A stretch of DNA of 64,000 nucleotides from Undibacterium hunanense (GCF_014284335.1 NZ_JACOGF010000006.1:287326-351325), one strand, 5' to 3'; positions 42,334 through 54,409 are shown, counted from the first letter of the stretch. Made by a program: numbers and translations. The notes: generated from the sequence alone by a model not told the origin.

Positions 42334-44331
42334 TCAATCCTTATTGCCGCTGGTTTCACCACCGGGCTTCGGTCCCGGATCTGGCTCGGCAGGCGCTTTT
42401 ATTTCTGCATCGGAACGGTACAGGGCCATATCGCTCTGGGATTTCGGTACCGGTACATGTTCTTTACTGTCTTTGTCCTGCGGACGTTTTCCCAGCAGAT
42501 AATAATCCAGTGCCTTGCGTACGATAGGGGCTGCCGCTTCAGACCCGAAACCACCATTTTCCACAATAATCGCCACCGCAATCTTGGGTTTGTCTGCCGG
42601 GGCAAATGCAATATACAGTGAGTGATCCACGTGGCGTGCCGTCATGCGTTTGGCATTGTAGGTTTCACCCTTCTTGATACCAACCACCTGCGCCGTACCA
42701 GTCTTGCCGCCGGATACATATTCGGTATTCATAAACACTTTGGCCGATGTACCTTCCTTGGTGACACCGACCATGGCATTCTTGATGAAGTCGATGTTTT
42801 CCTGCTTGAGCGGGATACGGTAACTTTCCTTGGGTACGGTCAAGGTACGCTGGCGGCTTTGCGGGTCTTCTGTCATTTTGACCAAATGCGGTTTCATGAC
42901 CACGCCGTTGTTGGCCAGCGTCGCGACAGCATGGGCCATTTGCAAAGGTGTAAAAGTATTTTGCCCCTGCCCGATACCCAGGGAAATGGTGTCGCCCAGC
43001 ACCCAGCGTTTTTGCTCCGGCTTTTTAAATGCCGCACGCTTCCATGCGGTTGAAGGCAGCAAGCCGGTACGTTCATGTTCCAGATCAATGCCGGTCTTTT
43101 GTCCAAAGCCAAACGGTGCCATGAAGTCATGCATGACATCCACGGTCAGATCATTCGCCAGCATGTAGTAATAGGTGTCGCAGGATTGGACAATGGAGCG
43201 ATACATGTCCACCATGCCATGCCCACCCGGTTTATCATCTTTAAAAGTATGGTTACCGAAAGTGAAATAACCCGGATCGGCAATTGCCTGCGTCGTTGTA
43301 CGCTTGCCCAGTTGCAGTGCAGCCAGTGCCATGAAGGGCTTGTAGGTAGACCCTGGTGGATAAGCCCCGGTCAGTGGCCGGTTCAGCAGGGGCTTGTCTT
43401 CCGAGGTATTCAATTCATTCCAGCTTTGCTGGTCAATTCCTTCGACAAACAGGTTGGGGTCATAGGTGGGTTTGGACACAAAAGCCAGTACATCACCGGT
43501 TTCCGGTTCTATTGCCACCAGTGCGCCACGGCGTTCGCCGAATGCTTCTTCTATGATTTTCTGCAGTTCTATATCAACGGACAGAATCAGGTTTTTTCCT
43601 GAGGTCGGTGCAGAGCGCGACAGTACCCGGACAGCACGCCCACCGGCTGATACTTCGACTTCTTCAAAGCCGGTATTTCCGTGCAGGATTTTTTCGTAGC
43701 TTTTTTCCAGCCCTTCCTTGCCTATGTAGTCTGTACCATTGTAGTTGGCGGCATCTTCCATCTCATCGATGACCTCGGCATCTTTGGGGCTGATGCGACC
43801 GATATAGCCAATGACGTGGGATGCAGAATCCCCCTGAGGATACTGACGAAACAGGCGCGCCTGGATATCGACACCGGGGTAACGAAAACGCTGCGCCGTA
43901 AAGCGTGCGACTTCTTCATCGGTCAGACGGGTACGGATGGGCAGGCTTTCGAAGCTTTTGGAATCTTCCAGCAACTTGCGAAAACGCTTGCGGTGCTTGG
44001 GTTGTATATCGACCAGTACGGCCAATTGGTCGATCAGGACATCCAGGTCCATGCGGATTTTGGACGGGGTGATTTCCAGCGTATAGGCAGAGTAATTACG
44101 TGCCAGGATAATGCCATTGCGATCCAGTATCAAACCGCGATTGGGCACTACGGGTACGATGTCGATACGGTTTTCATCTGCCAGCAGGGCATAGTCGTTG
44201 TGCTTGATGATCTGCAGCCAGACAAAACGTGAAATTAATGCGGCAAAACACAGAAACACGAATACGCCGATGAAAAGCAGGCGCATGCGGAAATAATGTA
44301 ATTCGCGTTCCGTGTTCTTGAGTTCGGTCAT
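42334..44331 (-). CDS. mrdA: Penicillin-binding protein 2 (transpeptidase)
   Basis: This 665-aa class B PBP has one N-terminal membrane anchor (about 15-38), a pedestal domain and a transpeptidase domain with SxxK at GSTYKPF, SxN-like SCDTYYY, and KTGT at SGGKTGTAQVVG. It cross-links peptidoglycan in elongation, activated by MreC. A Pro/Asp-rich tail of about 45 residues follows the domain. mreD precedes it by 79 nt; that gap shows no clear terminator. Confidence 0.96.
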   Translation of the reverse strand: MTELKNTERELHYFRMRLLFIGVFVFLCFAALISRFVWLQIIKHNDYALLADENRIDIVPVVPNRGLILDRNGIILARNYSAYTLEITPSKIRMDLDVLIDQLAVLVDIQPKHRKRFRKLLEDSKSFESLPIRTRLTDEEVARFTAQRFRYPGVDIQARLFRQYPQGDSASHVIGYIGRISPKDAEVIDEMEDAANYNGTDYIGKEGLEKSYEKILHGNTGFEEVEVSAGGRAVRVLSRSAPTSGKNLILSVDIELQKIIEEAFGERRGALVAIEPETGDVLAFVSKPTYDPNLFVEGIDQQSWNELNTSEDKPLLNRPLTGAYPPGSTYKPFMALAALQLGKRTTTQAIADPGYFTFGNHTFKDDKPGGHGMVDMYRSIVQSCDTYYYMLANDLTVDVMHDFMAPFGFGQKTGIDLEHERTGLLPSTAWKRAAFKKPEQKRWVLGDTISLGIGQGQNTFTPLQMAHAVATLANNGVVMKPHLVKMTEDPQSRQRTLTVPKESYRIPLKQENIDFIKNAMVGVTKEGTSAKVFMNTEYVSGGKTGTAQVVGIKKGETYNAKRMTARHVDHSLYIAFAPADKPKIAVAIIVENGGFGSEAAAPIVRKALDYYLLGKRPQDKDSKEHVPVPKSQSDMALYRSDAEIKAPAEPDPGPKPGGETSGNKD

Positions 44332-44410
44332 AGGGTCAACGTGGGACTAACTTTACAGATGCAATACAGCAGACAGCTCAGGCAGGTCAGACAATACCTG
44401 CACACCAGCG

Positions 44411-44929
44411 CTAGATGGGACGGGTATCGTCCTTATCAATCGCCCGTTTTTGCGGCGCCAGCAACAACAGGGTGGCGACGGGCCACAAAGCGGTAGTCAC
44501 CACACTGACGAGGAAATACGTCCAGCCTGCGAAATGGGCGTTCGGCGCTATCAGCAGGCGCACCACCACTTGTACCACCTGGGCAAACAGAAACAGGGGA
44601 AAGACATGTAGCGACTGGGTCAGGGGATGAAACCACAATACGCGCCTGTGTATCATGATCGCAAAATACGACAGCAAGGTGTACGCCAGCGCATTTTCAC
44701 CAAGGTTGATGGAATCATGCACATCCATCAGCAAACCCATGGCAAATGCCACACCGATGCCGACCTTGCGTGGTTGATGGATGGTCCAGAATACCAGTAC
44801 CAGGGCGACGAAATCAGGTACGCCTATCCAGTTACCCCAGGGCAGGAAATTCAGGAAGAAGGCGACTGCAAAACTGAGTGCAATGAAGACCGGGTTGACT
44901 GGCAACAATATGTAATGGGGACTGTTCAT
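44411..44929 (-). CDS. mreD: Rod shape-determining protein MreD
   Basis: This 172-aa protein has five or six membrane segments. PxxxxxxVALVLVFWTIHQPRKVGIGVAFAMGLLMDVHDSINLGENAL is the MreD signature. It scaffolds the elongasome with MreC and RodA/PBP2. The ATG overlaps the mreC stop by 4 nt. Confidence 0.93.
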   Translation of the reverse strand: MNSPHYILLPVNPVFIALSFAVAFFLNFLPWGNWIGVPDFVALVLVFWTIHQPRKVGIGVAFAMGLLMDVHDSINLGENALAYTLLSYFAIMIHRRVLWFHPLTQSLHVFPLFLFAQVVQVVVRLLIAPNAHFAGWTYFLVSVVTTALWPVATLLLLAPQKRAIDKDDTRPI

Positions 44930-46077
44930 TGTCCTTTCTCCTTGCCGGGTACCGGCGGACTTTCTTTTGCAGGCACATTTTTGACTGGCTGATCCTTGCC
45001 TGCCGGCTCTTTGGCCTGAGTGCTTGGCTGGTTGGCAGGCTGGCTGGTTTGCTGAGCATCTTTGACCGCCACATCTTTGCCTGGACTGGCCGGAGCATCC
45101 TTGGCGGCAGCATCTTTCACGGGCTGATTGAAAGGCTGATCAACCGGGCGCACATCGGAAGCCGGTGCGGCGGCATCGCGCGTCACCTTGCGGTTCAGTT
45201 TTTCTTTCTTGGCCCGGATATCTTCGGTATCTGGGCGTGGCAAGTTGTCAGTAGACACCATCAGTACCAGTAATTGTTTGTTGCGGTCAATGCCGGCAGC
45301 GGGAATACAGAGGATATTTTCAAAGGTGGTGGTCGCCTTGTTTTCTACCTGCACCACCTTGCCGACGGCCAGGCCAGCCGGATAGACACCATCGATACCA
45401 GAAGTCACCAGTTGATCACCATTTTGTATATCGGCATTGGCGGTCAGGCGCATATCCAGGTAAGTGGATTGCCCGCGTCCATAGGCAACGCTACGCAAAC
45501 CATTGCGGATGATCTGGACCGGAATGGCCTGATTTTTATCGGTCAGCAAGGTGATTTCTGCCGTCAATGGAAACACTCTGGTGACCTGGCCTACGACACC
45601 GAGATCATCAATCACTGGCTGGCCAAGCGCGACGCCATGCTTGATACCGCGGTCAATAATCACCTTGCGGGTAGACGGGTCGCGGGCATCATAAATAATC
45701 TCGGCCATGACGGATTTGACAGGCAGACGTTCACGCGCTTCCAGCAATTTGCGGAAATGATTATTTTCTGCCAGCAGTTGTGTGCTTTGTTGCAGGCTAT
45801 CTGCATTTTGCGTCTGTTGCCGGCGCAGCTGTGCATTTTCTTTTTCCAGTGCGGTTACCGACACAAAGTAATCAGAAACCCGCTTGACGGTATCACGCGG
45901 CATGACTGCTATCATCTGCACGGGATACAGCACTGTGCCCAGCACTTGCCTGGCCAGAGTCAGTGATTTAAGACGGGAATCAACAACCAGAAGAAAAATC
46001 GCCAGGACGGCGAAGAAGACCACTCTGGCGCGGGCAGACGCGCCTTGCTTGAAGAGTGGTGGTGGGCTGTAATCCAT
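44926..46077 (-). CDS. mreC: Rod shape-determining protein MreC, long C-terminal tail
   Basis: At 383 aa this has one N-terminal membrane segment (about 20-40), a coiled coil (about 65-100), and the two beta-domains of MreC (about 105-275; LGQPVIDDLGVVGQVTRVFPLTAEITLLTDKNQAIPVQI). From about 285 a 95-residue tail rich in Pro, Ala, Lys, Asp and Gln follows (repeats of KDAxA, QPANQPSTQ). E. coli MreC has a much shorter one. The tail is probably disordered and periplasmic; its role is unknown. Confidence 0.93.
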   Translation of the reverse strand: MDYSPPPLFKQGASARARVVFFAVLAIFLLVVDSRLKSLTLARQVLGTVLYPVQMIAVMPRDTVKRVSDYFVSVTALEKENAQLRRQQTQNADSLQQSTQLLAENNHFRKLLEARERLPVKSVMAEIIYDARDPSTRKVIIDRGIKHGVALGQPVIDDLGVVGQVTRVFPLTAEITLLTDKNQAIPVQIIRNGLRSVAYGRGQSTYLDMRLTANADIQNGDQLVTSGIDGVYPAGLAVGKVVQVENKATTTFENILCIPAAGIDRNKQLLVLMVSTDNLPRPDTEDIRAKKEKLNRKVTRDAAAPASDVRPVDQPFNQPVKDAAAKDAPASPGKDVAVKDAQQTSQPANQPSTQAKEPAGKDQPVKNVPAKESPPVPGKEKGQ

Positions 46078-46159
46078 ACTTTACCGGTGATTCTCAATAA
46101 CCAGCGTTAACCAGTTTTTATAAGCAGAAATAGCCTGATCGAGGTCTTTTCAGTTGGTC

Positions 46160-46178
46160 AGAACCGCAAAGCGGCTCT
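46160..46178 (-). other. Hairpin between mreB and mreC
   Basis: On the minus strand AGAGCCGC pairs with GCGGTTCT over TTT, with a G-T wobble and no T-run. It sits 70 nt after the mreB stop and about 80 nt before the mreC start; it may help set mreB above mreCD levels. Confidence 0.35.
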
Positions 46179-46249
46179 TATCACGTCTTGGCAATGACAC
46201 GGTGTGAGCAAAGCAGTTTTCGACTGAACTTGCTCTCACATGCGACTGC

Positions 46250-47526
<1,277 letters not shown>

Positions 47527-47748
47527 GCCCCAGTCTGTTCACCTGTCACCTGCTTGTCATCGTCTGTCTAAGCGACTATCTGAGCAAGTTAAGGGATTTA
47601 GCGAGGCATTTGGGGCATTAACCCGCCATTCTACCTTATAATCTGTATAAATTTATTCGATACCAACACCTAAAATTCAGCTTTCTGTTGACTATCGTTT
47701 TATGTATTTTTTGACACTCTTTTTTGCGCAGTTTTGCGCCCCTGAACC

Positions 47749-48057
47749 ATGTCGCTGACACTTGAAGATGTGAATAGAATTGCCAATTTGGCAAAAATAG
47801 AAACCTCCGAAGCGGAGCAAGTCTCCACTCTGGAAAAATTGAATGGTATTTTCTCACTGGTAGAGCAATTAAAAGCCGTTGATACCACCGGTGTTGCACC
47901 ACTGAGCCACCCTATCGCTGCCTTGTTGCCAGAACTGGCGCTGCGCCTGCGTGAAGACGTGGTCAGCGAAAGCAATCATCGCGAAGATTATCAGAAACCC
48001 GCGCCTGCCACACAAGATGGCCTCTACCTCGTACCGCAGGTTATTGAGACCGAATAA
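47749..48057 (+). CDS. gatC: Glutamyl/aspartyl-tRNA amidotransferase subunit C
   Basis: This 102-aa small subunit wraps GatA and GatB. SLTLEDVNRIANLAKIETSEAEQVSTLEKLNGIFSLVEQLKAVDTTGVAPLSHP and LREDVVSESNHREDYQKPAP are family motifs. First gene of the gatCAB run; gatA follows after 25 nt. Confidence 0.96.
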   Translation: MSLTLEDVNRIANLAKIETSEAEQVSTLEKLNGIFSLVEQLKAVDTTGVAPLSHPIAALLPELALRLREDVVSESNHREDYQKPAPATQDGLYLVPQVIETE

Positions 48058-48082
48058 GTCATACTAAGTCAACCATTCACTT

Positions 48083-49537
48083 ATGCATACCAAGACTATT
48101 TCGCAATTATCCGCCCTGCTGCACAGCAAGCAGGTGTCCGCCACCGAACTGGCCCAACATTACCTGGCGCGTATTGCCGCCAGCGACCTGAATGCCTTCC
48201 TGCATGTTGATCCAGAATTGACATTAAAGCAGGCAGCAGCAGCGGATGCGCGCCTGGCCAATGGCAATGCCACGACACTGACCGGCATCCCGATCGGGCA
48301 CAAAGATATTTTCGTTACCCGCGACTGGCGCTCAACCGCCGGTTCACGCATGCTGGAAAACTATGTCAGCCCGTTTGACGCCACCGTGGTTGATCTGTTC
48401 AACCAGGCGGGTACTGTGACGCTGGGCAAGCTGAACTGCGATGAATTCGCCATGGGTTCATCGAATGAAAATTCCTATTTCGGTGCTGTCAAAAACCCCT
48501 GGGACAAGACTGCCGTACCTGGCGGTTCTTCTGGCGGCTCGGCAGCAGCAATTGCCGCGCGCCTGGCACCCGCTGTTACGGCAACGGATACCGGTGGTTC
48601 CATCCGTCAACCGGCTTCGTTTTGCGGCGTAACTGGTATCAAGCCTACCTACGGCAGCGTATCGCGTTATGGCATGATTGCCTTTGCTTCTTCCCTGGAC
48701 CAGGGCGGCCCTATCGCCCAGACAGCAGAAGATTGCGGCATCTTGCTGAATGCCATGACAGGTTTCGACGCCAGGGATTCAACCTCACTGGAACGCAAGA
48801 AAGAAGATTTCAACCGTGACCTGAACAAATCACTGCAAGGCTTGCGCATAGGTGTGCCGAAAGAATTTTTTTCGGCCGGTCTGGCAGCAGATGTCGAGCA
48901 AGCCGTGCGTGCGGCATTAGCAGAATATGAAAAACTGGGTGCAACGCTGGTCGAGATTTCACTGCCGAAAACCGAGTTGTCCATCCCTGTGTATTACGTC
49001 ATTGCACCGGCAGAAGCGTCTTCGAACCTGAGCCGCTTTGACGGTGTACGTTACGGCCATCGTGCAGCGGATTACAAAGACCTCGAAGACATGTACAAAA
49101 AATCGCGTGCCGAAGGTTTTGGTGCCGAAGTTAAACGCCGTATCCTGGTGGGTGCGTATGTGCTGTCACATGGTTACTATGATGCCTATTATTTGCAGGC
49201 ACAAAGAATACGTCGCCTGATCGCGCAAGACTTTGCTGCTGCCTTCGAGAAATGCGATGTCATCATGGGACCGGTGGCACCGACAGTGGCCTGGGATCTG
49301 GGTTCCAAGGCAGATGATCCGGTAGCCAATTATCTGGCAGACATTTTCACTTTGTCGACCAGTCTGGCGGGCTTGCCTGGCATGTCCATCCCTTGTGGTT
49401 TTGGACAAGGCGAAAAAAATGCGAAGCGGCCGGTTGGCTTGCAGTTGATCGGTAATTATTTCGATGAAGCGAAACTGTTGAATGTCGCCCACCAATTCCA
49501 GCAGGCGACAGACTGGCATACCCGCGCACCACTATGA
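48083..49537 (+). CDS. gatA: Glutamyl/aspartyl-tRNA amidotransferase subunit A
   Basis: This 484-aa amidase releases ammonia from glutamine to amidate misacylated tRNA. The Ser-cisSer-Lys triad is K74, S149 and S173 (spacing 75 and 24, as in S. aureus GatA K79/S154/S178). [17 protein letters not shown] and [15 protein letters not shown] are intact. It overlaps the next gene by 4 nt. Confidence 0.97.
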   Translation: MHTKTISQLSALLHSKQVSATELAQHYLARIAASDLNAFLHVDPELTLKQAAAADARLANGNATTLTGIPIGHKDIFVTRDWRSTAGSRMLENYVSPFDATVVDLFNQAGTVTLGKLNCDEFAMGSSNENSYFGAVKNPWDKTAVPGGSSGGSAAAIAARLAPAVTATDTGGSIRQPASFCGVTGIKPTYGSVSRYGMIAFASSLDQGGPIAQTAEDCGILLNAMTGFDARDSTSLERKKEDFNRDLNKSLQGLRIGVPKEFFSAGLAADVEQAVRAALAEYEKLGATLVEISLPKTELSIPVYYVIAPAEASSNLSRFDGVRYGHRAADYKDLEDMYKKSRAEGFGAEVKRRILVGAYVLSHGYYDAYYLQAQRIRRLIAQDFAAAFEKCDVIMGPVAPTVAWDLGSKADDPVANYLADIFTLSTSLAGLPGMSIPCGFGQGEKNAKRPVGLQLIGNYFDEAKLLNVAHQFQQATDWHTRAPL

Positions 49538-50013
49538 GCTTGAAATTCTTCCTGGCTGGTGCCATGTACCTGCTATGTAATCTGGCACCGGCACAGGTGC
49601 TGGATACACGCGTAGCCTGTACCCTGACCCAACTGGAAGATGGCGCCGGCGAACGTCTGATACTGAGTGACCAGGCACGTTTCCAGTTAAACGGCACGCA
49701 GATCACCGAGTTTCAATGGGAATCATCGGTTTTTCGCACCAATCATGGCCATGAATGCAGTATCGACATGGACGATGGACTGGAAGCAGAACTGACGGAC
49801 AAGGGCTGGCGTATCAGGCTCAAGGATGCGATGGCAGCCAGGACGAAACGCGGTTATGATTTTGACCGTGGTTTTCAATGCAGCATACGCCTGGAACAGG
49901 AAGGCGATGCGCTGCATATCAAGCCCAGTTGCCCTACGCTTTGTGGTTCACGCAAGAATTTTTCAGCACTGACGGTGGATATGAAAACCGGCAGTTGCAA
50001 GTATGATCAATAA
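49534..50013 (+). CDS. Secreted protein of unknown function between gatA and gatB
   Basis: This 159-aa protein has a short signal peptide (about 1-20, ending LAPAQ). The mature part has five cysteines: C29 (VACTL), C75 (GHECSID), C116 (FQCSI), C133 and C137 (PSCPTLCGS), plus C154 near the end, and alternates polar strands ([26 protein letters not shown]), suggesting a disulfide-bonded beta-sandwich. It overlaps gatA by 4 nt and precedes gatB by about 90 nt, so it is co-expressed with a tRNA amidotransferase although it is exported. I do not recognise the family and see no reason in the sequence for the linkage. Confidence 0.75.
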   Translation: MSLKFFLAGAMYLLCNLAPAQVLDTRVACTLTQLEDGAGERLILSDQARFQLNGTQITEFQWESSVFRTNHGHECSIDMDDGLEAELTDKGWRIRLKDAMAARTKRGYDFDRGFQCSIRLEQEGDALHIKPSCPTLCGSRKNFSALTVDMKTGSCKYDQ

Positions 50014-50105
50014 AATGAATTGATGCGCCACTTATCCGGTTTCTTGCTCAGTCTCTTACACCGGTAAATAGCAGGCAACATCAGGCAACAAGACAAGGAA
50101 TTATT

Positions 50106-51566
50106 ATGCAATGGGAAGTCGTTATCGGTTTTGAGACACATGCTCAACTCAAGACTAACTCTAAAATTTTCAGCGGCTCGTCAACACAGTTTGGTGCTGA
50201 ACCAAATACCCAGGCCAGCCCGGTGGATCTGGCTTTGCCTGGGGTCTTGCCGGTCATGAACAAGGGTGCGGTAGAAAAAGCCATACAGTTTGGCCTGGCG
50301 GTAGGTGCAGTTGTTGCACCTGAATCCATCTTCGCCCGTAAAAATTATTTCTACCCTGATCTGCCCAAGGGTTACCAGATCAGTCAGTTTGAAATTCCGG
50401 TGGTGCAAGGTGGTTTCGTTCCCTGTGTCTTTGAAAAAGATGGCAAGACGGAATTCAGAAACATCGAATTGACACGTGCCCATCTGGAAGAAGATGCAGG
50501 TAAATCAACGCATGGTGCAGCACAGAACATGACCGGCATAGACTTGAATCGTGCCGGCACGCCCTTGCTGGAAATCGTCACTGAGCCTGTTATGCGCAGC
50601 GCGGTGGAAGCAGTAGCTTATGCCAAGGCTCTGCATTCGCTGGTGACCTGGCTCGACATTTGTGACGGTAACATGCAGGAGGGTTCTTTCCGCTGTGACG
50701 CCAACGTTTCTGTGCGCCCGGTTGGTCAAAAAGAATTTGGTACGCGTTGCGAAATCAAGAACCTGAACTCTTTCCGCTTCCTCGAAGAGGCGATCAATTA
50801 TGAAATACGCCGCCAGATTGAATTGATTGAAGATGGTGGTAAGGTCATTCAACAAACGCGTCTGTATGATCCGGACAAGAAAATTACAGTGAAGATGCGT
50901 GACAAGGAAGATTCGATGGATTATCGCTACTTCCCTGACCCTGATCTGCCGCCACTGAAGATCAGCCGCGAATGGGTAGAGCAGGTACGCAGCACCATGC
51001 CGGAATTGCCATCTGCCATGCGTCAGCGCTTTATTGAGCAATTGGGCCTGACTGAATATGATGCGACTATCCTGACGCAATCCAAAGGCATGGCCACTTA
51101 CTTTGAAACTGTGGTGACAGCAGCCGGTGCAGCACAAGCCAAGCCGGCCGCCAACATGTTGATGGGTGATGTGGCAGCGACGCTGAATCGCGAAGGCCTG
51201 GATATCAGCGCCATCCCGGTAACAGCAGCGCAACTGGCCGTGCTTTTACAGCGTATTGCTGACGGTACGATATCCAACAAGATTGCCAAGGAAGTGTTTG
51301 CTGCGATGTGGCAGGCACCGTCAGCGGATGCGAATCTGGCAGATCAGGTCATTGAAGCCAAAGGCCTGAAGCAGATTTCTGACGTCGGTGCACTGGAAAA
51401 AATCATCGATGAAGTCATGGCTGCCAATCAGCAGTCTGTCGATGAATACCGTGCCGGCAAAGAAAAGGCATTCAACTCACTGGTGGGCCAGGCAATGAAG
51501 GCGACCAAGGGTAAAGGTAATCCTGCACAGGTGAATGAATTACTGAAAAAGAAACTGGCAGGTTAA
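50106..51566 (+). CDS. gatB: Glutamyl/aspartyl-tRNA amidotransferase subunit B
   Basis: This 486-aa kinase-like subunit phosphorylates the misacylated aminoacyl-t[55 protein letters not shown] and [16 protein letters not shown] are family motifs; the helical YqeY-like tail is at about 400-486. AGGAATTATT precedes the ATG. A terminator follows. Confidence 0.97.
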   Translation: MQWEVVIGFETHAQLKTNSKIFSGSSTQFGAEPNTQASPVDLALPGVLPVMNKGAVEKAIQFGLAVGAVVAPESIFARKNYFYPDLPKGYQISQFEIPVVQGGFVPCVFEKDGKTEFRNIELTRAHLEEDAGKSTHGAAQNMTGIDLNRAGTPLLEIVTEPVMRSAVEAVAYAKALHSLVTWLDICDGNMQEGSFRCDANVSVRPVGQKEFGTRCEIKNLNSFRFLEEAINYEIRRQIELIEDGGKVIQQTRLYDPDKKITVKMRDKEDSMDYRYFPDPDLPPLKISREWVEQVRSTMPELPSAMRQRFIEQLGLTEYDATILTQSKGMATYFETVVTAAGAAQAKPAANMLMGDVAATLNREGLDISAIPVTAAQLAVLLQRIADGTISNKIAKEVFAAMWQAPSADANLADQVIEAKGLKQISDVGALEKIIDEVMAANQQSVDEYRAGKEKAFNSLVGQAMKATKGKGNPAQVNELLKKKLAG

Positions 51567-51579
51567 TCAAGGCCAGCAT

Positions 51580-51610
51580 AAAAAAACGCAGCTTGTTAGC
51601 TGCGTTTTTT
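51580..51610. terminator. Bidirectional terminator between gatB and tolC
   Basis: AAAAAACGCAGCT and AGCTGCGTTTTTT are perfect arms over TGTT, with T-runs on both strands. It serves gatB and the convergent TolC-family gene. Confidence 0.85.
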
Positions 51611-51675
51611 ATTTGCTGTTTGCTCAGGTCAACACGCGCTGACCAGAACAAGCGCATAAGCAAGATAAGCAGGAA

Positions 51676-53046
51676 TTAACTAAATGGTGAAAAGTAGCCT
51701 GATACGGTCTTGACGTCATCTATCGTCAGGTTACCAGCCGCAACACGCAATTTCAGGAAGCTGATGAGGTAGGTATATTTAGCCTGCGCCAGATCACGCT
51801 TTGCCGCCACCAGTTGCTGCTCTGCGCTCAGTACATCCAGATTGATGCGAACACCGCCCTTGACACTCTGCTTGGTGGCTTCCACCAACAAGGTGGCCGA
51901 GTTGACGGACTTCTGCAAGGCGTCAATTTTGGTGACGCCCGTTTGCATGGCGTTGAATTGCTTGCGCAATTCTATGGAAATGCGGTTACGGGTACCATCC
52001 AGATCCGACCTGGCTTTGTCGCGATTGGCAACTGCCTGATTGCTGATCGCATTCACATAGCCACCTGCATACAAAGGAATGACCAGTTGCACACCTATGC
52101 TTTTAACGGTCTGATCCTGGCTGCGGTTAACCAGGCTATCAGATATCGCGCGGTTATAACTTGCATTCAATTCCAGACGCGGCGTATGACCAGCCTTTGC
52201 CTTGTTGATTTCTTCTTCAGCAGCTTCAACCGAATATTTGGCAGCGATAATTTCCGGATTGGTTTCATTCGCAATATTCATCCATTCATCAAAACTGGCA
52301 GGAGCCACTGACATGATACGAAAATCAGGTCGCAGGCCATCAAGCTGAGTCACTTCTGTGCCAGTGATAGCGGCCAGCGTATTGCGTGCTGTCAGCAGAT
52401 TGTCTTGTGCTTCAATGACTTGTGCTTCCGCCACATCAAGCTTGGCCTGGGTTTCCAGCACGTCTGTTCTGGTGCCCTCGCCTTTTGAAAACATGCGTTC
52501 ATTGATACGTTTTTGCTCTGCATACGCTTCACGCTGCGCACGGAACAAGTCCAGCTGATCTTCTGCATATTTGGCATCTGCATAGGCAGCAACCAGACGT
52601 ATCACCAGCTCCTTACTACGTGCATTGAAAATCGCATCGCTGTAATTGGTCTGTGCAATACCCTGCCTGTAACGTGCTGTCGTATCCAGACTGAACAGGG
52701 TCTGGCGCAAGGACAGGGTATTTGTCAGACTGGTATAGTCGTAGTCACTGGTTATCGTTGGCACATTAGGCTGCAAAACCAGATAAGGATTAGGCTGGGT
52801 AATTTCAGCCTTATTCTTGGCGGTGCCATAGTTATACTGGATGGTAGGCAGCAAACCGGCACGGCCTATCTTCCTGAATTCCTTGCCTGCGATATTTTCC
52901 GATACCGCAGAGCGGTAGGACGGATCATTCACCAACGCTGACTCGTAAGCCTGCATCAGACCCAGCGCCGACGCAGAACCGGATGACAACAGACAGATAC
53001 CGCAAGCAACTGCGACCAGTTTAAGACGCATCCTGGATGTAGTCAT
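51676..53046 (-). CDS. TolC-family outer-membrane channel of the type I secretion system
   Basis: This 456-aa protein has a signal peptide (about 1-27, GSASA-L), two TolC repeats (about 28-230 and 250-440) of coiled helices and beta strands. GLMQAYESALVNDPSYRSAV and ANETNPEIIAAKYSVEAAEEEINKAKAGHTPRLELNASYN are typical. It forms the trimeric outer-membrane duct of the ABC-HlyD-TolC exporter. GAGGAG 6 nt before the ATG lies in the end of the HlyD gene, 2 nt separating them. Confidence 0.92.
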   Translation of the reverse strand: MTTSRMRLKLVAVACGICLLSSGSASALGLMQAYESALVNDPSYRSAVSENIAGKEFRKIGRAGLLPTIQYNYGTAKNKAEITQPNPYLVLQPNVPTITSDYDYTSLTNTLSLRQTLFSLDTTARYRQGIAQTNYSDAIFNARSKELVIRLVAAYADAKYAEDQLDLFRAQREAYAEQKRINERMFSKGEGTRTDVLETQAKLDVAEAQVIEAQDNLLTARNTLAAITGTEVTQLDGLRPDFRIMSVAPASFDEWMNIANETNPEIIAAKYSVEAAEEEINKAKAGHTPRLELNASYNRAISDSLVNRSQDQTVKSIGVQLVIPLYAGGYVNAISNQAVANRDKARSDLDGTRNRISIELRKQFNAMQTGVTKIDALQKSVNSATLLVEATKQSVKGGVRINLDVLSAEQQLVAAKRDLAQAKYTYLISFLKLRVAAGNLTIDDVKTVSGYFSPFS

Positions 53047-53048
53047 GA

Positions 53049-54407
53049 TTACTCCTCTGTCATCGCGGTTTTGGCGCGATCGATGACTGGTTTCAGCAGG
53101 TAATTCATCATCGTACGGCCACCAGTACTGACGAACAGTTCCACTGGCATACCTGGACGAATATTCAGGTTGGCGATCAGTTTCATGCCTTCAGGTGCAA
53201 CTTCGGCACGTACTTTATAGAATGCCTGACCAGTTCTTTCATCCACTGTACGATCAGCCGACACTTGGGTAATAACACCCGGGATATGCGGCGTGGTGTT
53301 GGTATTGAAGGCAGAGAAAATAAGCTCGGTCTTCAGGCCTGTGTGTACCTTGTCGATCAGATTCACTGGCAACATTGCTTCCACGATCAGCTTGTCGTCT
53401 TGCGGAACCAGTTCCATCAGTTTGTAACCACTAGGCACGACTGCGCCTTTGGTAAATACATTCAGACCAACGATAGTACCTGCAACGGGTGCTTTGACGA
53501 AGACATTGCCCAAGTCAAAATCCAGTGCTGTCAGACGGTTTTGCAGGGATTCTGCTTCTTTCTGCACATCCGACAACTGGGTACGGATTTCTTTCTGATA
53601 ATCTTGCTGGCGCTGTAATTTACGCAGAGTGATTTCAGTCACCTGGCGGGATACACGGCCCATGGTGCCGATGTCTTCAGAAATGCTGCCGTTCACCTGG
53701 GCATAAGTACGTTCCAGATCCAGCAGACGGTTACGGGCAATATAGCCTTCTTTGGCCAGATCACGCATGCCGTCCAGTTGCTCCTTGAGGAACACCAATT
53801 GCTGCTTCTTGCTGACCATGGATTCTTCCAGGCCTTTGAGCTGCGATTTCAGGCCGCCAATGTTTTCATCCAGCGCGCCCAGTTCACTTTGTATGGAGAC
53901 TTGACGTGTAGTGAACAGTTGTTGCTGCAACAGTATATTGTTGGCTACCCGTGGGTCATTCTTTGCTTCATCCAGTTCTGCAGGGAAACGGATGGACTTG
54001 GCATTTTCGCGTTCCGCAGTCAAACGTGCCTCGATGGCCTGCGCCGTGAACAATTGCACACGAGCGATTTCAGCCGCTGATTTGGCGTTGACGTTGTTCA
54101 TCTTCAGCAACACCTGACCTGCCTGAACGACATCACCATCCTTGACCAGAATCTCATCCACTGTACCGCCAGTTTGATGCTGGATGACCTTGCGGCTGGA
54201 TGCCACGGCCACGTTACCACTCATCGGTACGCCTTTGTCCAGCTTGGCAAGCGATGCCCACAGCAGGAAGCCAACCACACCAACCAGGATGATGATCCAT
54301 CCCAGACGAGAATAGCCGTGTGCGTCTGTGTTCACTTCCAGTACTTCTACATGCTGGGTCGCCACATCAGTGACAACGTTTTTCTTATTAACCAGTGCAT
54401 TTTTCAT
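53049..54407 (-). CDS. HlyD-family membrane fusion protein (type I secretion)
   Basis: This 452-aa protein has one membrane segment (about 33-53), a biotinyl-lipoyl half (HQTGGTVDEILVKDGDVVQAGQVLLKMNNV), a long coiled coil (about 115-310), the second lipoyl half (VKAPVAGTIVGLNVFTKGAVVPSGYKLMELVPQDDKLIVEAMLPVNL), and a C-terminal beta-barrel domain ending near the RTX-exporter HlyD signature. It links the ABC protein to TolC. Two nt separate it from the ABC gene, with AGGAA upstream. Confidence 0.93.
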   Translation of the reverse strand: MKNALVNKKNVVTDVATQHVEVLEVNTDAHGYSRLGWIIILVGVVGFLLWASLAKLDKGVPMSGNVAVASSRKVIQHQTGGTVDEILVKDGDVVQAGQVLLKMNNVNAKSAAEIARVQLFTAQAIEARLTAERENAKSIRFPAELDEAKNDPRVANNILLQQQLFTTRQVSIQSELGALDENIGGLKSQLKGLEESMVSKKQQLVFLKEQLDGMRDLAKEGYIARNRLLDLERTYAQVNGSISEDIGTMGRVSRQVTEITLRKLQRQQDYQKEIRTQLSDVQKEAESLQNRLTALDFDLGNVFVKAPVAGTIVGLNVFTKGAVVPSGYKLMELVPQDDKLIVEAMLPVNLIDKVHTGLKTELIFSAFNTNTTPHIPGVITQVSADRTVDERTGQAFYKVRAEVAPEGMKLIANLNIRPGMPVELFVSTGGRTMMNYLLKPVIDRAKTAMTEE

Positions 54408-54409
54408 GA

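Noticed and set aside
47749..48057. Alternative genes on the minus strand opposite gatC
   Set aside because: Frames there are shadows of gatC codon bias and lack ribosome sites.
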